Shown: positions 34,078-45,938, numbered from the stretch's first letter. The stretch is DNA of 64,000 nt from Sclerotiophoma versabilis (GCA_012274445.1 JAAROD010000080.1:1612001-1676000); one strand, 5' to 3'. Numbers and translations: made by a program. The notes: a model not told the origin generated them from the sequence alone.

Positions 34078-35954
34078 TTGTCATCTTTCAATTGAGCTTG
34101 CCCGCGGGTAGGCTATGACTTTACATGATGTACATTCTTCTGGTAGATATCCTTGGTTTCCGGAAAGGGTAGATGTAATTAGTGGGGATGGTGTTGGCTG
34201 AATTGAGAACTGAAAACAACATGTGCCTATCTGTGGTGATGAAACTTTTGCCTGCCATTGTCTACCTTTGGCCATTCATCTATTTTTGCTTCGCCTCAAG
34301 TCTCATCGTTGCGTTCGTTTGTCAACATTGCAAGCCCCAGACTATTATGCACTTAATTGCGATAATGCCTGCGAATGTCGGTCCAAGTTTGCTACGGAAT
34401 GACCATGCTTGCCAACACATGTTGTTTACCGCCGTTCTGCAACGACGTTTCGTCTCGCCTCAACACCACGCGGTGCTCACACTATACCCACAACGCCCTT
34501 GCGTACACCCCGCGATACAGATGACGTTGGAAAAACCTTAGATTGACCGATCGCCGCTATCCGCGTATGCCCTGCGTGTCGGTATGCAGCCGCCGCAAGG
34601 AAATGAATGTGCGACCAACACGCGTCCACCCATGGCTGTGAACAGGGCTGGCTGGCTTCGCCACAACTGTATCTCAACTTCATCACTGCCATTGACTCCA
34701 GCAGGCGTTGTCTGCTAGCAAGCCGCCTTGCGCAAACAAAGTATCATGGTGGATGGTCTGGGAAAGTGTACTGCTAACGTCTATAACCGCCTGTACAACG
34801 AATCGCACCTGCAAGCCCTCTCAACAGGATAATGCAAGGTTCTAAGTTGAACGATATCCAGACGCCGTGCGAACGTCGAACCAAGCTTTGTGCATTGTCT
34901 CAGTCGCACATGGCCAGCACCTGGGCAGAAAGCGTTCGGTCATGAAACAACGACGGCGCAAGGGAGCCTGGGGCGCAACAAAGCCGTTATGTGATTTGCG
35001 CCCCTTGCACGGCCCGGTGTGTCGGGCACGGTCGACACGGTGGATTGCACGTGTGAGCGTGGCTGCGTGGCTGCAACATTGAGTCTAGACGCAACTTGAC
35101 GGTTCTGGAGGATAGAGTTTGGGCGTTGGAGTGAGCAGAACGGCGGGTTTCAAGCAAACGCCGGTAGTTGCCAAGGAAAGCCACACGAAAAACCGCAGAG
35201 CTTATTGTGCTCTAAAGGTACCCTCGACCAAATGGCCGAGATTGAAAAGCTGTTGTGTGCTCCCTATCATGTTTGATAAATGACAGTTGTCAGGAGATTT
35301 TCTGATTCGCTGATGAATATTTGTAAACAAGATGCGACAGCAACAGGTGGAGATAAAGCACACCAACACTTCGCCCTTGAGTCAGGAATCTTGAATAAGT
35401 TCTCTGAAAATTCTTCCATGTTTCGCCAACGTCGACTTCGATAAAGTCTGGGCAAACGGGCGACCAATAAGAAGAGCAGGTTGAGACGCCAGTCACGTAG
35501 TCGTAGCCGGCAAGCTGTGGGGCTCCGTTCGGTACCTGCATTGATCGTCTTAAGAGTTGCCGCCATCGATAGACGACCATGATCGCCAAAAATTAACGAA
35601 TGTATTTACGGTAGTCCTAGGTATGCGTTTCACCATTTGACGTATCTTTGGGAGATCCATTCGAAGGTCTGACAGCTAGATGAACGTTGGCAATGGTGCT
35701 TGCTACAACCGGTCTGGACACAGTACGGAGCTTTGTAGACATGACGAGAGGGTGGTATTTGTCAAGGTCTTGAGACCATCATCCCATGGGCTGTAAGCGA
35801 CCTCGGCAGACTGTGTGAGGAGTGGTGTAGGTTCTCTTAGGTATAAAGGTACGGGCTGTTGTATTCAAGATCTTATTATCCCTCTACAGTCTCTACGAGT
35901 TGTCTGCACAGTCCACTGCTATCTCGGTCTCAAGGAGTCTTTACACATATCGGC
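34078..35954. other. Intergenic region, 1.9 kb
   Basis: No gene is recognised. A TATA box for the next gene lies at 35842. Confidence 0.5.
35842..35848 (+). promoter_or_regulatory. TATA box of the But2-family gene
   Basis: TATAAAG lies 113 bp upstream of the start codon at 35955. Confidence 0.5.
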
Positions 35955-36644
35955 ATGAAGGCCTTCACAGTACTATCTGCTCTTGTGGCAGCAGCCTACG
36001 CCGCGCCCACAACACCAGCCATATCTGCCTCACTCGAAACACGCACCCTCGGCCTCCTCGCCAAGCTCCTGACCCCAAAATGTCCAGCAAATACCGCCCA
36101 ACCCGACGGTAAGCTGCCAAAAGGCGGCATCTCGACCTCAGCGCTCGTCCCCATCAGCTCCAAGAACCCCAACACGGCGTACCCCAACAGCGAGTGGGCA
36201 AAAGTCACGCCTGGCGACTTCTGCACAGTCTTCAACCTCGTCATCGACTCCGATGCCACACAGGGCAAGGTTTGCAACCTTGTCTTCGACTTTCCGGACT
36301 ACCTGCAAGCACCTGGCGAGTTCGTCTTCCTCGGCAGCGGGAAATTCACATTCACGGGTTATGACATCAACGCCGGTGCTGTGCCGGGCGAGACGACGTA
36401 TGCGAAGCAGCCGCGTCCAGGACCGAGCCCACCTAACCCACCGCCGGTCATGAAGCCTGGAAATAGCTACATTGTTAATTCGGCACCATGTGGGATTCCG
36501 CCGGGTATCGGGCCGGTGACAGTTAGTGGGAGTTTGTGCTCCAAGGATACGACGTTCCTGTTTAAGCAGAGCCAGAAAGTGTGTCCTTTGGGTTTCTATG
36601 TTGTGCTTACGGATGATGAGGGGTCGTACGGTGCTCCTCACTGA
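35955..36644 (+). CDS. Secreted protein with But2 C-terminal-like domain
   Basis: Single exon from the ATG at 35955, 229 residues. The frame is open further upstream, but only this start places the signal peptide (MKAFTVLSALVAAAYAAP) at the N-terminus. The mature part shows the pattern of the fungal ubiquitin-3-binding-protein But2 C-terminal family: FNLVIDSDATQGKVCNLVFDFP, then a central Pro-rich loop (PRPGPSPPNPPP), then a cysteine-rich beta part ending GFYVVLTD. Six cysteines are present. Family members are usually secreted or wall-associated, and their role is poorly known. The family assignment is from pattern recognition and should be treated as probable. Confidence 0.75.
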   Translation: MKAFTVLSALVAAAYAAPTTPAISASLETRTLGLLAKLLTPKCPANTAQPDGKLPKGGISTSALVPISSKNPNTAYPNSEWAKVTPGDFCTVFNLVIDSDATQGKVCNLVFDFPDYLQAPGEFVFLGSGKFTFTGYDINAGAVPGETTYAKQPRPGPSPPNPPPVMKPGNSYIVNSAPCGIPPGIGPVTVSGSLCSKDTTFLFKQSQKVCPLGFYVVLTDDEGSYGAPH

Positions 36645-38125
36645 GTTACTGGGAGATAGGAAGGAGGTGTTCGCTTCTGTATATTTTTCTTCTATTATAT
36701 AATAATGATGTAAACCCTTTTCACTTCAGCCTTTACACGAGTCGCTTTATTTCCTCTTTGTCTTCACAGCCGATGAGGTGTGTCCTGGGCTAACAACGCA
36801 ATCACCATGCCTTTGTATATGCCTTAGGGCAGCTTGCGCAGACGACAAATGGTCTCTACTTGGGATGGCTCGGACTCCAGGTAACGGTACGTTGCAATGT
36901 CTACAGACAATGTGTGTGGCATTTACCGGGAGACTCGGAGTGCCAGGCTTTTGTCAGTTTCACGGGGGTGCTGCTTGCTTAGAAACACCTGATAACCTTC
37001 ATCGTCTCGAACATGGAAGATAGGTCGGAACGGGGCTTGTCAGCTGACCTGTTCGAAGAAACATCTCACGAAGTCATTGACAGCCACGTAGGCACCGGGA
37101 TGTTGGTCGGGTATGTGCAACTGGAGTCCCACAACAGTTCCTGGAGGCGCTCATAGCACAGTGAGCGATTCGATGATCTCTAATGGCCATAGCTCGCGCA
37201 AGCAGTCGAAGGCCCTGACATAGAAGACATGCGCTACCAACATGATAGCGAAGGAATGGCTTTGATAATGAACTCTAGGTCTGAGAGTACGACTCGCGGA
37301 TCTCAAGCCTGCACAGCAAGGAGTCCAAAAGGAACCTCGACAGATAATCGACCTGATGATGCAGACATGGATTTGTCAGTCTTCATACCAGAGAAGAAAA
37401 TGACGAAGCAGACACTGGAGGTCTCCAGGACCAGATCTGAGGGTTTGTGCGGCGAGAAGTGAATCGCCGTCTTTTCAAACAAGTGCGATCTAGGAAGGGT
37501 TCAGGAGGTACTTGAGGCATTAGCCTGGCGTAGGACGAAAGAACGTGCTACCTAAGGAAAGTAATCACAACGCGCACATACTTTGACAGTGACGATGTGG
37601 GAGCGCCAGACCATGAAGCGCTAAATCACAGAGCGAGAGATTAATATCATGTCGTGAGAGATCAGTATCATATCGTGAGAGACCACAAAGCGCTTGCGCG
37701 ACTTTTCCAATGGTCGAGCATTATAGATTTGCTTAACAGAGATGGTTCAGGAATGGTTCAGGGACATGATTCCAGACAAACCGTTTGCTTGACAGCACGC
37801 AAGCGGCCAATGAAGCTAGAGAAAGTCAGTATGTCGAATTCAAACGTATGGTATTTGGATGAGGGTTCGCGATTCGATTGTCTTTCGCCATGTCTTCCAC
37901 TAAACACATACCGAATGCCGTAATGACAGTTAGCAAAGACCGGGTTCCAACATTCAGCAATGTTCAATTCCACGGTCAAGCTCACAAGAGCTGTTTAAAA
38001 GGCTTTTGATCTCCCTTCTCTCTCTCTCTTCCTTAGAATTCACAAGCCACATTTTCTATTCATCTGATCGCTCTTCGGACCTATCACTTCCATCGATTCC
38101 ATCACCATCAGAATCATCACTAGCC
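36645..38125. other. Intergenic region, 1.5 kb
   Basis: No gene is recognised. A short tandem repeat lies at 37635-37685. A CT-rich leader with CTCTCTCTCT near 38020 precedes the gene at 38126. Confidence 0.45.
37635..37685. repeat. 21-bp direct repeat, 2.4 copies
   Basis: Two adjacent copies of GAGAGATNAGTATCATATCGT-like sequence with few mismatches, followed by a partial third copy. Confidence 0.7.
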
Positions 38126-38971
38126 ATGGCGACCTTCACACGCCTCCCCGCCGAGCTGCGCTCACACATCTATGCGCTCGCCAGACCCAACTTCATCAGC
38201 ATCACCATCAAGGAGCGTGCGGATCTGACAATTACATCCGTTTCCGCACCCCCGGCCCTACTCACCACTACCAAGGAGTCACGTGCCGAAGCCCAGAAGT
38301 GGGATCTGAAGCCGTACTCGATCCTTGTGGGCGACGACTACCAGAACTTCCTCTTCTCGGGGGACATACCACTCCATGTTGTCATCACGCCTTCCTCCGC
38401 TGAACACCTCTCCATCACGTGGACGGAACTCTACACCGTCATCGGCGACGCGCTGCTCGATGCGCAGAAGCTGGTCATCCAGTGCAGTCAGCCGGCGCGT
38501 CTAGCCAGACTGTTCATGCTGCCGGAGGCGGAGTTTGTGGGCGTAGGGTCCAGTTGTGTGGAAAAGGGGTTATTTGGGGGCGAGATTATTTGTTCGGACC
38601 GCGAGGCTCGCGAAGCGCTTCGACCCGATATACGGGTGTGCGTTGGTGCGGAGGAGTACGTATTGCAGGAGGAGAGAGTCGGGGTTTTTTTCGGAGGAGA
38701 GGGATTTGTGACGAAAGGGTTTACCACGGCTTCTGCGCAACTTGCGCATCGTACCGACTGTGACGAGGCCTTCGTAATGGTGGAGCCCAATGCTGGGGCA
38801 CAATGTTCTCAGGATGCTGAGGTGGAGCTGCAGCTGATGGAGAAAGGGTCAGAAGAGTTGACAGAAAGTGCGATGGAGAGGTTCTGTGCTGAGATGGAGA
38901 AGTTGTTTCCTAAGACTGCTTGTGCCGTGAAGTCAGATCCTGGAGGTAGTGTTATGCCAAAGTTTGATTAA
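38126..38971 (+). CDS. 2EXR domain (F-box-like) protein of unknown role
   Basis: Single exon, 281 residues. The start at 38126 has a near-ideal context (GCCATGG). The same frame extends upstream to 38006 through CT-rich leader. The N-terminus MATFTRLPAELRSHIYALA matches the fungal 2EXR motif (F-x-R-L-P-x-E-L-R-x-x-I-(W/Y)), an F-box-like element common in large lineage-specific fungal families. The next 170 residues have alternating strands and helices, and the tail is acidic. No further domain is recognised. It may be an adaptor for a ubiquitin ligase, but that is inference from the motif only. Confidence 0.75.
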   Translation: MATFTRLPAELRSHIYALARPNFISITIKERADLTITSVSAPPALLTTTKESRAEAQKWDLKPYSILVGDDYQNFLFSGDIPLHVVITPSSAEHLSITWTELYTVIGDALLDAQKLVIQCSQPARLARLFMLPEAEFVGVGSSCVEKGLFGGEIICSDREAREALRPDIRVCVGAEEYVLQEERVGVFFGGEGFVTKGFTTASAQLAHRTDCDEAFVMVEPNAGAQCSQDAEVELQLMEKGSEELTESAMERFCAEMEKLFPKTACAVKSDPGGSVMPKFD

Positions 38972-39238
38972 TTGTGATCATTGGCTGATGGGTGTCTTAA
39001 TGTAGTTTCGTCCTCTTCACTTCTGTCGTCCCTCGTCTTCTACAATAACCGTGCTGTCATGTATAGCTTTCCACAACTAGTATTGAAGGTTCCACTGTTG
39101 CCTCGTTTTATGACCCCGGGTTGACACCTCGAACACCTTCTTACTTGGATTCGGATTTGTTACGATAAATTCCCAACTTAACGCTCGCTAAAGATAGGAT
39201 AAGAGCAAGATTTGCAAAAACGACGAGGGCGAACCAAC
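38972..39238. other. Convergent intergenic spacer
   Basis: A 267-bp region between two convergent genes. It must contain both polyadenylation regions. No feature stands out. Confidence 0.5.
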
Positions 39239-41208
39239 TCAAGACACAGGTGCGGTCCCAATCCTCAACAACCCGCTCTTCCCGCTCTTCCCCGAGCTGC
39301 CACTCGCCCTACTACTCGCCCTCGCCCTGCTTCCCTCGCTCCTCACGCTTGCCAGAATATCCCTTCCAATATCGCTCTTCCCCAGCTTAGCCACAAGCGC
39401 TGTGTTCTCCCTCTGCAACTCTGCAACTTGCACCTTCAGCAGTTGGTTTTCCTCTTCAACGAGCTCCTTCTCCCTCCTATACTCATCTCTCTCCCTCTGC
39501 GCCGCATTGAGCTTGCTCTTATCGGCCTCTTTCTGCTGTTTGGCAAGGAGCTTCTTAGTCTCCCTCTCGCGGCGCTCTTCTAATTTCCGGACCTCCTTTG
39601 CGTACTTGTCTTCTTGTTTCCTCTTCTCTTTTGCGTGCTTTTCGGCTGCTTTTTCAATTTCTTTTTGGCTCTTTTGTGACTCGGTAGCTGCGGCAACGGT
39701 GTGCTTCTCACGTTCTGCTTCGAGTTTCTCGCGTAATTGTGCTTTCTTGGCCTCGATTTTGTTCAGCTCGCGCGCATGGTGGCTGTCATCGTCGACAGGC
39801 AGAGAGACTTCAGATAATGTTGAGGGTGTGGGTATCGATTTGTCGATGGGCAGGCCTTGCGGTGCGGCGGTGAATTGTTCTGCTGAAGCAAAGGAGTCGG
39901 TGCTTGAGGTTGTAGAGGACGAACTGCTAGAGGTGGTTCGCTGTAGTTGTGGCATGGGGTTCATGGCGTCAGGGACATATGCACCAAGGCCACTCACTGC
40001 ATCCTTCAGCTGATCTAGGTAGCCTTCGTGTGCATGCTCTGTCTTCTCGATCGTGTGCTGCGAAACTCGTCGGCGCGTCGATGAAGGTCTGTCTGCTATG
40101 CTGGTGCCTACTCCTGCGCCGAGGCCATTCGAGTTCTCCAGCGAATATTGCGGATGTGCGTCATGGACCTCCTGCGAAGCGTCTTCTGCGTTGTCCTGGC
40201 CAACCGTCGGTGCATCGTCTAACCCATCATCATCACGTGCGCATGCCCAGTCCAAGAACTTGATAGCATCTGCTACGATACTACCCGGAACGTTTCGCTC
40301 GACCATGAAGCGCGGTATGCCACCTCCAGGATCACTACGTGTGACCATTATCCATTCTACTGGGTTCGTCTCTGCTTCCTCATTGCCTTGTAGCGGGATT
40401 TCTCTGATCATCTCGATGGATTCGTACTGGCCGCGTACCATACCGTCGCGAGGCGGCGCCTCCGGATGCGTTACAGGTATTGAGACGACCATCCAGTGGC
40501 GCGGTGTTGTAGAGCCGACCTTGGAGGCATCGCTGAGCGCGTTTTCCGAGGTGATGAGTAGTGTGATGAACTCTCGCGGTGACGTCGGGCCAGGGAACTG
40601 TGCGGAAAGTTGGTAGACTACTGCTTGTCAGTATGGAGCTTTGTAAGCCAAATCATAGTGTGCTCAATACCTTGCAGATTGCCAATGCCCTCTACTGTCA
40701 TGTCCTCCAGTCTCTGGTCTCCGCCAATGCCTCTGATGTTGCCCTCGCCAGGCCCGCCTTGCACCTCCAGACTCTCCGGGAATTCCCTCTGCATCATGCG
40801 CTTCCACTTGGAGAAGCCCAGGCCCTCGTGCACACTCGACCGCGCAAACCATGCGCCATGCCTGTCGTGCCCTGCCATCTTGTACACGCTCATGCCCGTG
40901 GCAGTCTCCTTGGCTCCTAGCTTCACTGGCTTCCCCCACAACTTCTGCAGTGCTTCGTGTTCCTTTGCAGGCGGTGGCCGCCGGACTTCGGACTTTGTGA
41001 GATCCGCGGCACTCGTTGCGGGCTGTGAGGAGGTGCGCGTGCGCTGCGCCGACTCGTAGGGCGTGCCATTTGGTGGTGGAGGAACCGAGTTCGCGATGAG
41101 TTCAGCGTTGGAGAGGATTTCGGGCAGGAAGCTCTTGAGGTTGTCGATTGGCACGTCACTAAAGTCCTTAGGCCTGAGGCACTCTAGCGCCTTGTGCAGC
41201 TCGGCCAT
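39239..41208 (-). CDS. DUF3074 (START-like) protein with C-terminal coiled coil
   Basis: Minus-strand exons 40671-41208 and 39239-40620 with a 50-nt intron (40621-40670) give 639 residues. An upstream in-frame ATG at 41268 would add 20 residues, but MAELHKALECLRP at 41208 resembles the usual family start. The N-terminal 310 residues match the fungal DUF3074 family, a START/Bet v1-like lipid-binding fold, with landmarks GHDRHGAWFARSSVHEGLGFSKWK, REFITLLITSE and the salt-bridge-rich SIEMIREIPL. The middle is Ser-rich and disordered. Residues about 460-590 form a long Lys/Glu/Arg-rich coiled coil, and the tail is Ser/Gly/Arg-rich. Lipid transfer is possible by fold analogy, but the ligand is unknown. 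Confidence 0.82.
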
Positions 41209-42008
41209 GCTGAGGATGTTGGAATAGGCGCTTTCGGCAGATTGGAAGGAGTTTGAGAAGGTATACACTCTTAGACTATGACGACAGTGTGCTCAGGCGA
41301 GCTCGACTTAATTATCTCGCTTTCCGTTGTATCCGTAGTAGCGAGGCCGATAGCTCCTTGCGCGTGTTCGGGCGAGTCTGGTGACGAGCGATGAAGTCAC
41401 AACAATGCAAACAAAAATGAATGGGTATTGCGTCGTAGATCACTGAAACAAAAGTGCAGCCATCAAGAGAGAATGTTTAGGAAACCAGAATTGCTTCAAC
41501 CTGATTTACAAGGCTTTCAGACAATACGGGTGGTGCGTATGGAGGAACACGCGGATACGTTGTGATTGCATACGACGTCATCCCTGCAAAACGCAGATCG
41601 CGGGGAGCGCCTTCCACAAGTCGATAACCCTTGACAATGTGGACCCTGAAATGGCCAGAACTTTGGCCTGCTGTGTCACGCTAAGACTAGACTTGGTGTT
41701 TGTTGCGAGATCTGAACATGGCAAAGTTGGTAAAAAAAAGGCATGTTAAGGGTCTACCATCGAATCCATGTACAGCAGTGGGACCTCGGGAGTAGCCTCG
41801 CGTTTAGGCTTATGATAGACAAGGCTTGGTGCTGCGAGCTCTCGAGCAAGTGTCCCTTGCCATGTAGGAATCTGCTGTGAAATGACCTCGTGCAATCAGA
41901 CATCGTTTCTATGATGCCAAGCAAAAATTCAAGAACTGCTACATAATCTAATATACCCTTTTTATCCCCTCATTCTATCCGAGTTCCACACTGCAGTCCC
42001 CAGGAACT
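41209..42008. other. Intergenic region
   Basis: This is the upstream region of the DUF3074 gene and the 3' flank of the FSH1 gene. Nothing is recognised. Confidence 0.5.
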
Positions 42009-42803
42009 CTACGGCACCGCCTCCTTCCCTCCATCCAGAATGTGCAGCTGCTCAACCAGCCAATCTTTCATCCGCTCCGACTCTTCAGGCCTCTGTGGAT
42101 AATGATGTCCTATGTCCCAGCTCTTAACCACACTCTTGCCCTCTCCAACCTCATAGTTGCCATTAATCAACCCATTACCCGCCCACTTCCACTCATCCTG
42201 CTCACCCTGGATATGCAAGACCGGCGCTTGAATCTTCTCGTGCAGCAACCTCTCCTTCTCCTCTTCGCTTCTCGACGCCAACTCTGGGAGCTTCAGCACA
42301 CTCGGCGGCAGCAGCGGAGGAGGATAACTCCCGCACACGCTCAGGGCGAAGTGGAAACTGCCCAACCAGTCCTCGCCTCTGCTTCCCAACTCTTTCCTGA
42401 TCTGCGCACCCTGGAGCAAGCCAGCGACCACTTTCGTGCCCTGTGAAAAGCCGATCAAACCGACCACTCGTCCCCCATTCGTGTTGATGCGTTGAACAGT
42501 ATCGCGCACCAAGCGCTCAACTTCCTTGCTCATCTCCGAGCCCGAAGCGCCGGACTTCATTATCTCGATGGTGACCTTCTCAGACGGTGGCAGCCAGCGC
42601 GCAAACGGGCCGCAGCCGTCAAAGAAGGGGAGGATACCTGGGCCTGCGGGGGAGGGAAAAGGCGCCTGGAGACTCTCGACGTTGAAGGACTCTTTCAAAA
42701 CGCGGTTCAGGCGCGCGAGTTGCACCGTGTGGATCGTCGCATTACTCCCCGAGCCGTGGAAGGCGAGGAGTGTGGGTTTTGCAGAGTCTTCTGAGTTCGA
42801 CAT
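42009..42803 (-). CDS. FSH1-family serine hydrolase
   Basis: Single exon on the minus strand, 264 residues from the ATG at 42803 (MSNSEDSAKPTLLAFHGSGSNA). The frame is open upstream to 42950 (in-frame ATGs at 42860 and 42950), but the domain starts at KPTLLAFHGSGSN, so the shorter form is preferred. The alpha/beta-hydrolase triad is visible: Ser in GFSQG, Asp in QGEQDEW, His in IGHHYPQ. The lid-like insert contains FARWLPPSEKVTIEI. The FSH1 family includes esterases and thioesterases, some of which release polyketides; no such cluster is nearby. A soluble cytosolic enzyme is likely. Confidence 0.85.
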   Translation of the reverse strand: MSNSEDSAKPTLLAFHGSGSNATIHTVQLARLNRVLKESFNVESLQAPFPSPAGPGILPFFDGCGPFARWLPPSEKVTIEIMKSGASGSEMSKEVERLVRDTVQRINTNGGRVVGLIGFSQGTKVVAGLLQGAQIRKELGSRGEDWLGSFHFALSVCGSYPPPLLPPSVLKLPELASRSEEEKERLLHEKIQAPVLHIQGEQDEWKWAGNGLINGNYEVGEGKSVVKSWDIGHHYPQRPEESERMKDWLVEQLHILDGGKEAVP

Positions 42804-43640
42804 GTTGGGTGGTGTTGTACTGCGTGTGAAAAAGCTAGTGCTGGATCCCTCTGCTGCCATGTAGTAACCAGACAGGTAAGAGTTGGGATGGTGAAGTGCG
42901 CCGACGAGTGTGATATCTTCTGCTCTTTCTGACCTCTCTTTTCTGAACAAGAATTCTGTGGGAATGATCCAGACGCCCGAGGTGATGGGTATCTTGTCGT
43001 GAATGGTTCAGGTCTCGAATGTGCCCCTCCTTCCTCTTTTTGCACTTTACCAATCTTCGGATCTGATTATCCCTGTCTTTGCCCCAGCAATGTACTATGA
43101 GGTGTCAAGAAATCTTCTGGTTTTACTACCAGGTTTTACAGACGCGAGATAAGTAGGTTGCGGAACGTAGTTGTTATCAGTTTGGGGCGCAAATACCGAG
43201 GTGTTGGCCTAATTCGGCGCTAGTCATGTGTCATATCTTCGCTTGGTGCACCTTTCAGGTTGGATTATCTTCTGAGGTTCTTTCTTTCTTTCATTATGTT
43301 ATACACAGCAGATCGTGGGGATCGTTTAATGGTATGCGGAGTCCGACGGACGCCATTGCTATACACAGCCCAATTTTGACATCAATTCGTATCTTTTCCG
43401 CCAACCATTACCACCAAGTCGTAAAAAGCTTGCAGCGCAAAAAATAGGACATGGGTTTGATCATGATCATAGATCGTTCTGATCTTTCCGGAACGCCGAC
43501 ATACACCGTGACGCTATTGAGCATATGACAAGGAAAATCGTTTCGTTAGGTGTTTTTTTTTTCACGGGGTTGGCTTGCAGGACCTAGGGATGCATCCAAC
43601 AGGCAGAATCAACTCAGCAGATGTGCTCAACACAGCTGGT
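42804..43640. other. Intergenic region
   Basis: Promoter side of the FSH1 gene and 3' flank of the next minus-strand gene. No other gene is seen. Confidence 0.5.
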
Positions 43641-45938
43641 TCAGACCTTGGCGCGCTTAGGGGTAGCGAGGAAAGCAAGCCTCGACTTGCTCATGGCGCT
43701 TCCGGGGGTGCGGCGAGGTGCTTTGCTTACACTGGCGGGAACCTTTGCAGGTGTTGCCGGAGCAGGAGTCGGCTTCATCTTTTTAGCAGAACGAGAGTCC
43801 TCAATGCGTTCATCGTTCTCTTTGTCCGAAGACTCCTGGAGAGTCTCAAGCTTGCGCTTCGTGCTCTGGACGATGGAGGGAGCATCGCTCTTACGGACCA
43901 TGCGAATAGTACCAGTCGTTGTCGGACCTGAGAAATAACGTCAGCATAAGCTCACTAGCTTCGTAGTTAAGTATAACTTACCGAAGTTGACAGGCTCACC
44001 TGACTCGAAAGAGAAGCTGCGTGGGTGGTTTGCGGTCTCACCACCAAAGGTCAGACGGCGAGAAGGGGAAGCCGTGGGGGAGGCATCCCCTTGTGAAAGC
44101 TTGGGGTACTCGACACCTGATCCGAGGCTGGGATAGACGACCGCACCTGAAGGAACCTCACTGCCAGCACGGAACTTCATAGGCGAAGGCGACTTGGTCA
44201 GATCATCTGGCGCGGCCCGAACCAGCGTACTGTTACTGAAATTGACATGCTTCTTGACAGGTGCGGTAGCCGGGATCACAGGAGGAGCCTTATCCCAAGC
44301 TGATTCTGGCGGTGGAGACATGTGCGTGCCCGCAGCGATCTTGGTGGGATCATCAGAAAACTTGCGACTCGGGGTGCGAAGGATAGAGCGAACTTGTTGC
44401 AGGTTCCGCCTAGCTTGCTGCATGCTCTCACGGGCACCATCTCGCAGGGAACGGCTGATGTGAGTCGGCGAGAACAGGTTCTTTGCAGAAGGAGATTGTG
44501 GGATCATCGAGGTGGTCTTTGTAGCTTTGACGGTCTGGGACTGTGCTCGAGCTATTGAAGACTTGGTGGGCGTCATGAGCCTAGCTGCGAGACGAGGGAG
44601 CGCGGTCTGGGACGTGATCTTGCGCGGCGGAACAGGGATCTTAGACGAGGATGCTTCCGTGTTGCTGTCACGAGATGCTGGGCGTGTAGTAGCCGCATCG
44701 TCCACTTCAGTACGCTTCACACGCTTTGGCGCTGGGTCGTTCGAGCTCACTTGGGAAGTGACTAGACGGACAGTGGACTGTGAACGCGGCAAGTTGGAGC
44801 CAGTGAGGTCGGGCTTCGACTGAATGCGCTTCAGTGGTGTTGGCGGAATCTTGCTGGACGACTGCGCAGCGCTTGTCCTGGGCTGATGGCGCTGCACCGG
44901 GGGCGCTTTGGTGTTAGGCTCTGCAAGATCCATTTTCGACGGTGTACGCTTCGTTGCGGCAGCGGGATTTGTGCTTGACTCTGCCAGGTCTATCTTTGAC
45001 TGTGTACGCTTGAGCTTGTTAGTCTCCGGCTTAGGCAGGTCAGGCTTCGAGGGCGTCTTCTTAAGGCGCCAGGCTGACGGATGGTTGGCCACAGAGTCCA
45101 TCTTCTTGAATTGAGCCATGTGGACGTCGCTGAAGCGCGCCATCTTGCCCTTGGGCTCTGCCTTCTTCCGCGCCGGTGTAACATCTGCCTTGGACGTGAA
45201 CTCATCCGCACCGAAGATGGCACGACCTGGAGTCGCGCCAACAGCTGGTTCCTTCAGGAGGTTGCGTGTGGTTGGGCTGAGGTCGCCACGCTTGAAGGCC
45301 TCGGTGACCTTAGAGAAGGGCGACTTAAACTGGAAGCGGAAGCTGCTGGGCGATGAGCCCAACGCGGGGGCATTGCTTGTGGACGCAGGCGCGGGAGTTT
45401 TGGAGGGTGTGCCTGGGATATGGCCAGCTGCCTTTGGTGGTGCAGTATGGGCTCCGAGTGACTGGAAGCCGAGCCAGCGCGCTTCGTCTAGAGGTTTCGC
45501 TGTGCTCGCGTGGTGCAGGGCGGGGTGCATCTCGTCACCGGTGGGCTTGATAGGAGTGCGATTCGTAGGTGTGTGCATGGCAGAGACTGCGGCAAGTAGC
45601 TTCGAAGAAGTGCTCTTGCTGGAAGGGGTCTGCGCTCCAGCTGCCTTCGCTGCGGGCAGCTTGGATGCGGCCTTGGGCGTGTCGGCGGCGGGCTTCTGCG
45701 GGGTTTTGGTGACAGGTGCTGGAAGCTCGCGCACAGATGGCAGCTCGAGTAGCTGTGGTTGCTCTTGCTCAGACTGTGCCGTCTCCCAGCTCTCGTTTGA
45801 TCCGGCTCTCACAGCCCTATCGGGTGTGGGCGCAGGCTATAGAGGAGACGTCAGCTCGCGTTTGTTTACGTGAATGGAAAGCGGCGGGCGGCGAACGCGT
45901 GTACATACCTTCTGCAGCCTCGCTGAACGTCGCGCCAT
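43641..45938 (-). CDS. Long disordered Ser/Pro/Lys-rich protein with a four-fold KRTxSKxDL motif
   Basis: Minus-strand exons 45909-45938, 43982-45836 and 43641-43927, with introns of 72 and 54 nt, give 723 residues. The 10-codon first exon is MARRSARLQK. The protein is basic and almost wholly disordered. Around residues 245-258 a conserved-looking patch reads RFSDVHMAQFKKMDS. Directly after it the motif K-(K/R)-(T/I)-(P/Q)-S-K-x-D-L occurs four times (about residues 269, 286, 306 and 346). Many TP/SP sites suggest control by proline-directed kinases. The C-terminus has KRKLETLQESSDKEN, whose final KEN triplet could be an APC/C degron. The H-x-x-F-K-K-M-D/E-S patch recalls spindle/chromatin proteins such as NUSAP, but that is a weak resemblance. 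Function is unknown; a nuclear or mitotic role is only a suggestion. Confidence 0.75.

Noticed and set aside
33345..34118. 257-codon plus-strand frame in another phase of the cell-wall protein gene
   Set aside because: Pro/Leu/Ser-rich shadow of the repeat region; the in-phase reading has a signal peptide, repeats and a GPI signal.
36138..36641. 167-codon minus-strand frame opposite the But2-like gene
   Set aside because: Arg-rich shadow without a start context or family match.
39402..40013. 203-codon plus-strand frame opposite the DUF3074 gene
   Set aside because: Ser/Phe/Cys-rich antisense image of the Lys/Glu coiled coil.
42804..42950. 49-residue N-terminal extension of the FSH1 hydrolase
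   Set aside because: The extension has no targeting-signal features and the domain begins directly after the ATG at 42803; a longer form cannot be excluded but is not supported.
45118..45873. 251-codon plus-strand frame opposite the disordered-protein gene
   Set aside because: Antisense shadow; the minus-strand frame is longer, spliced consistently and carries repeated motifs.
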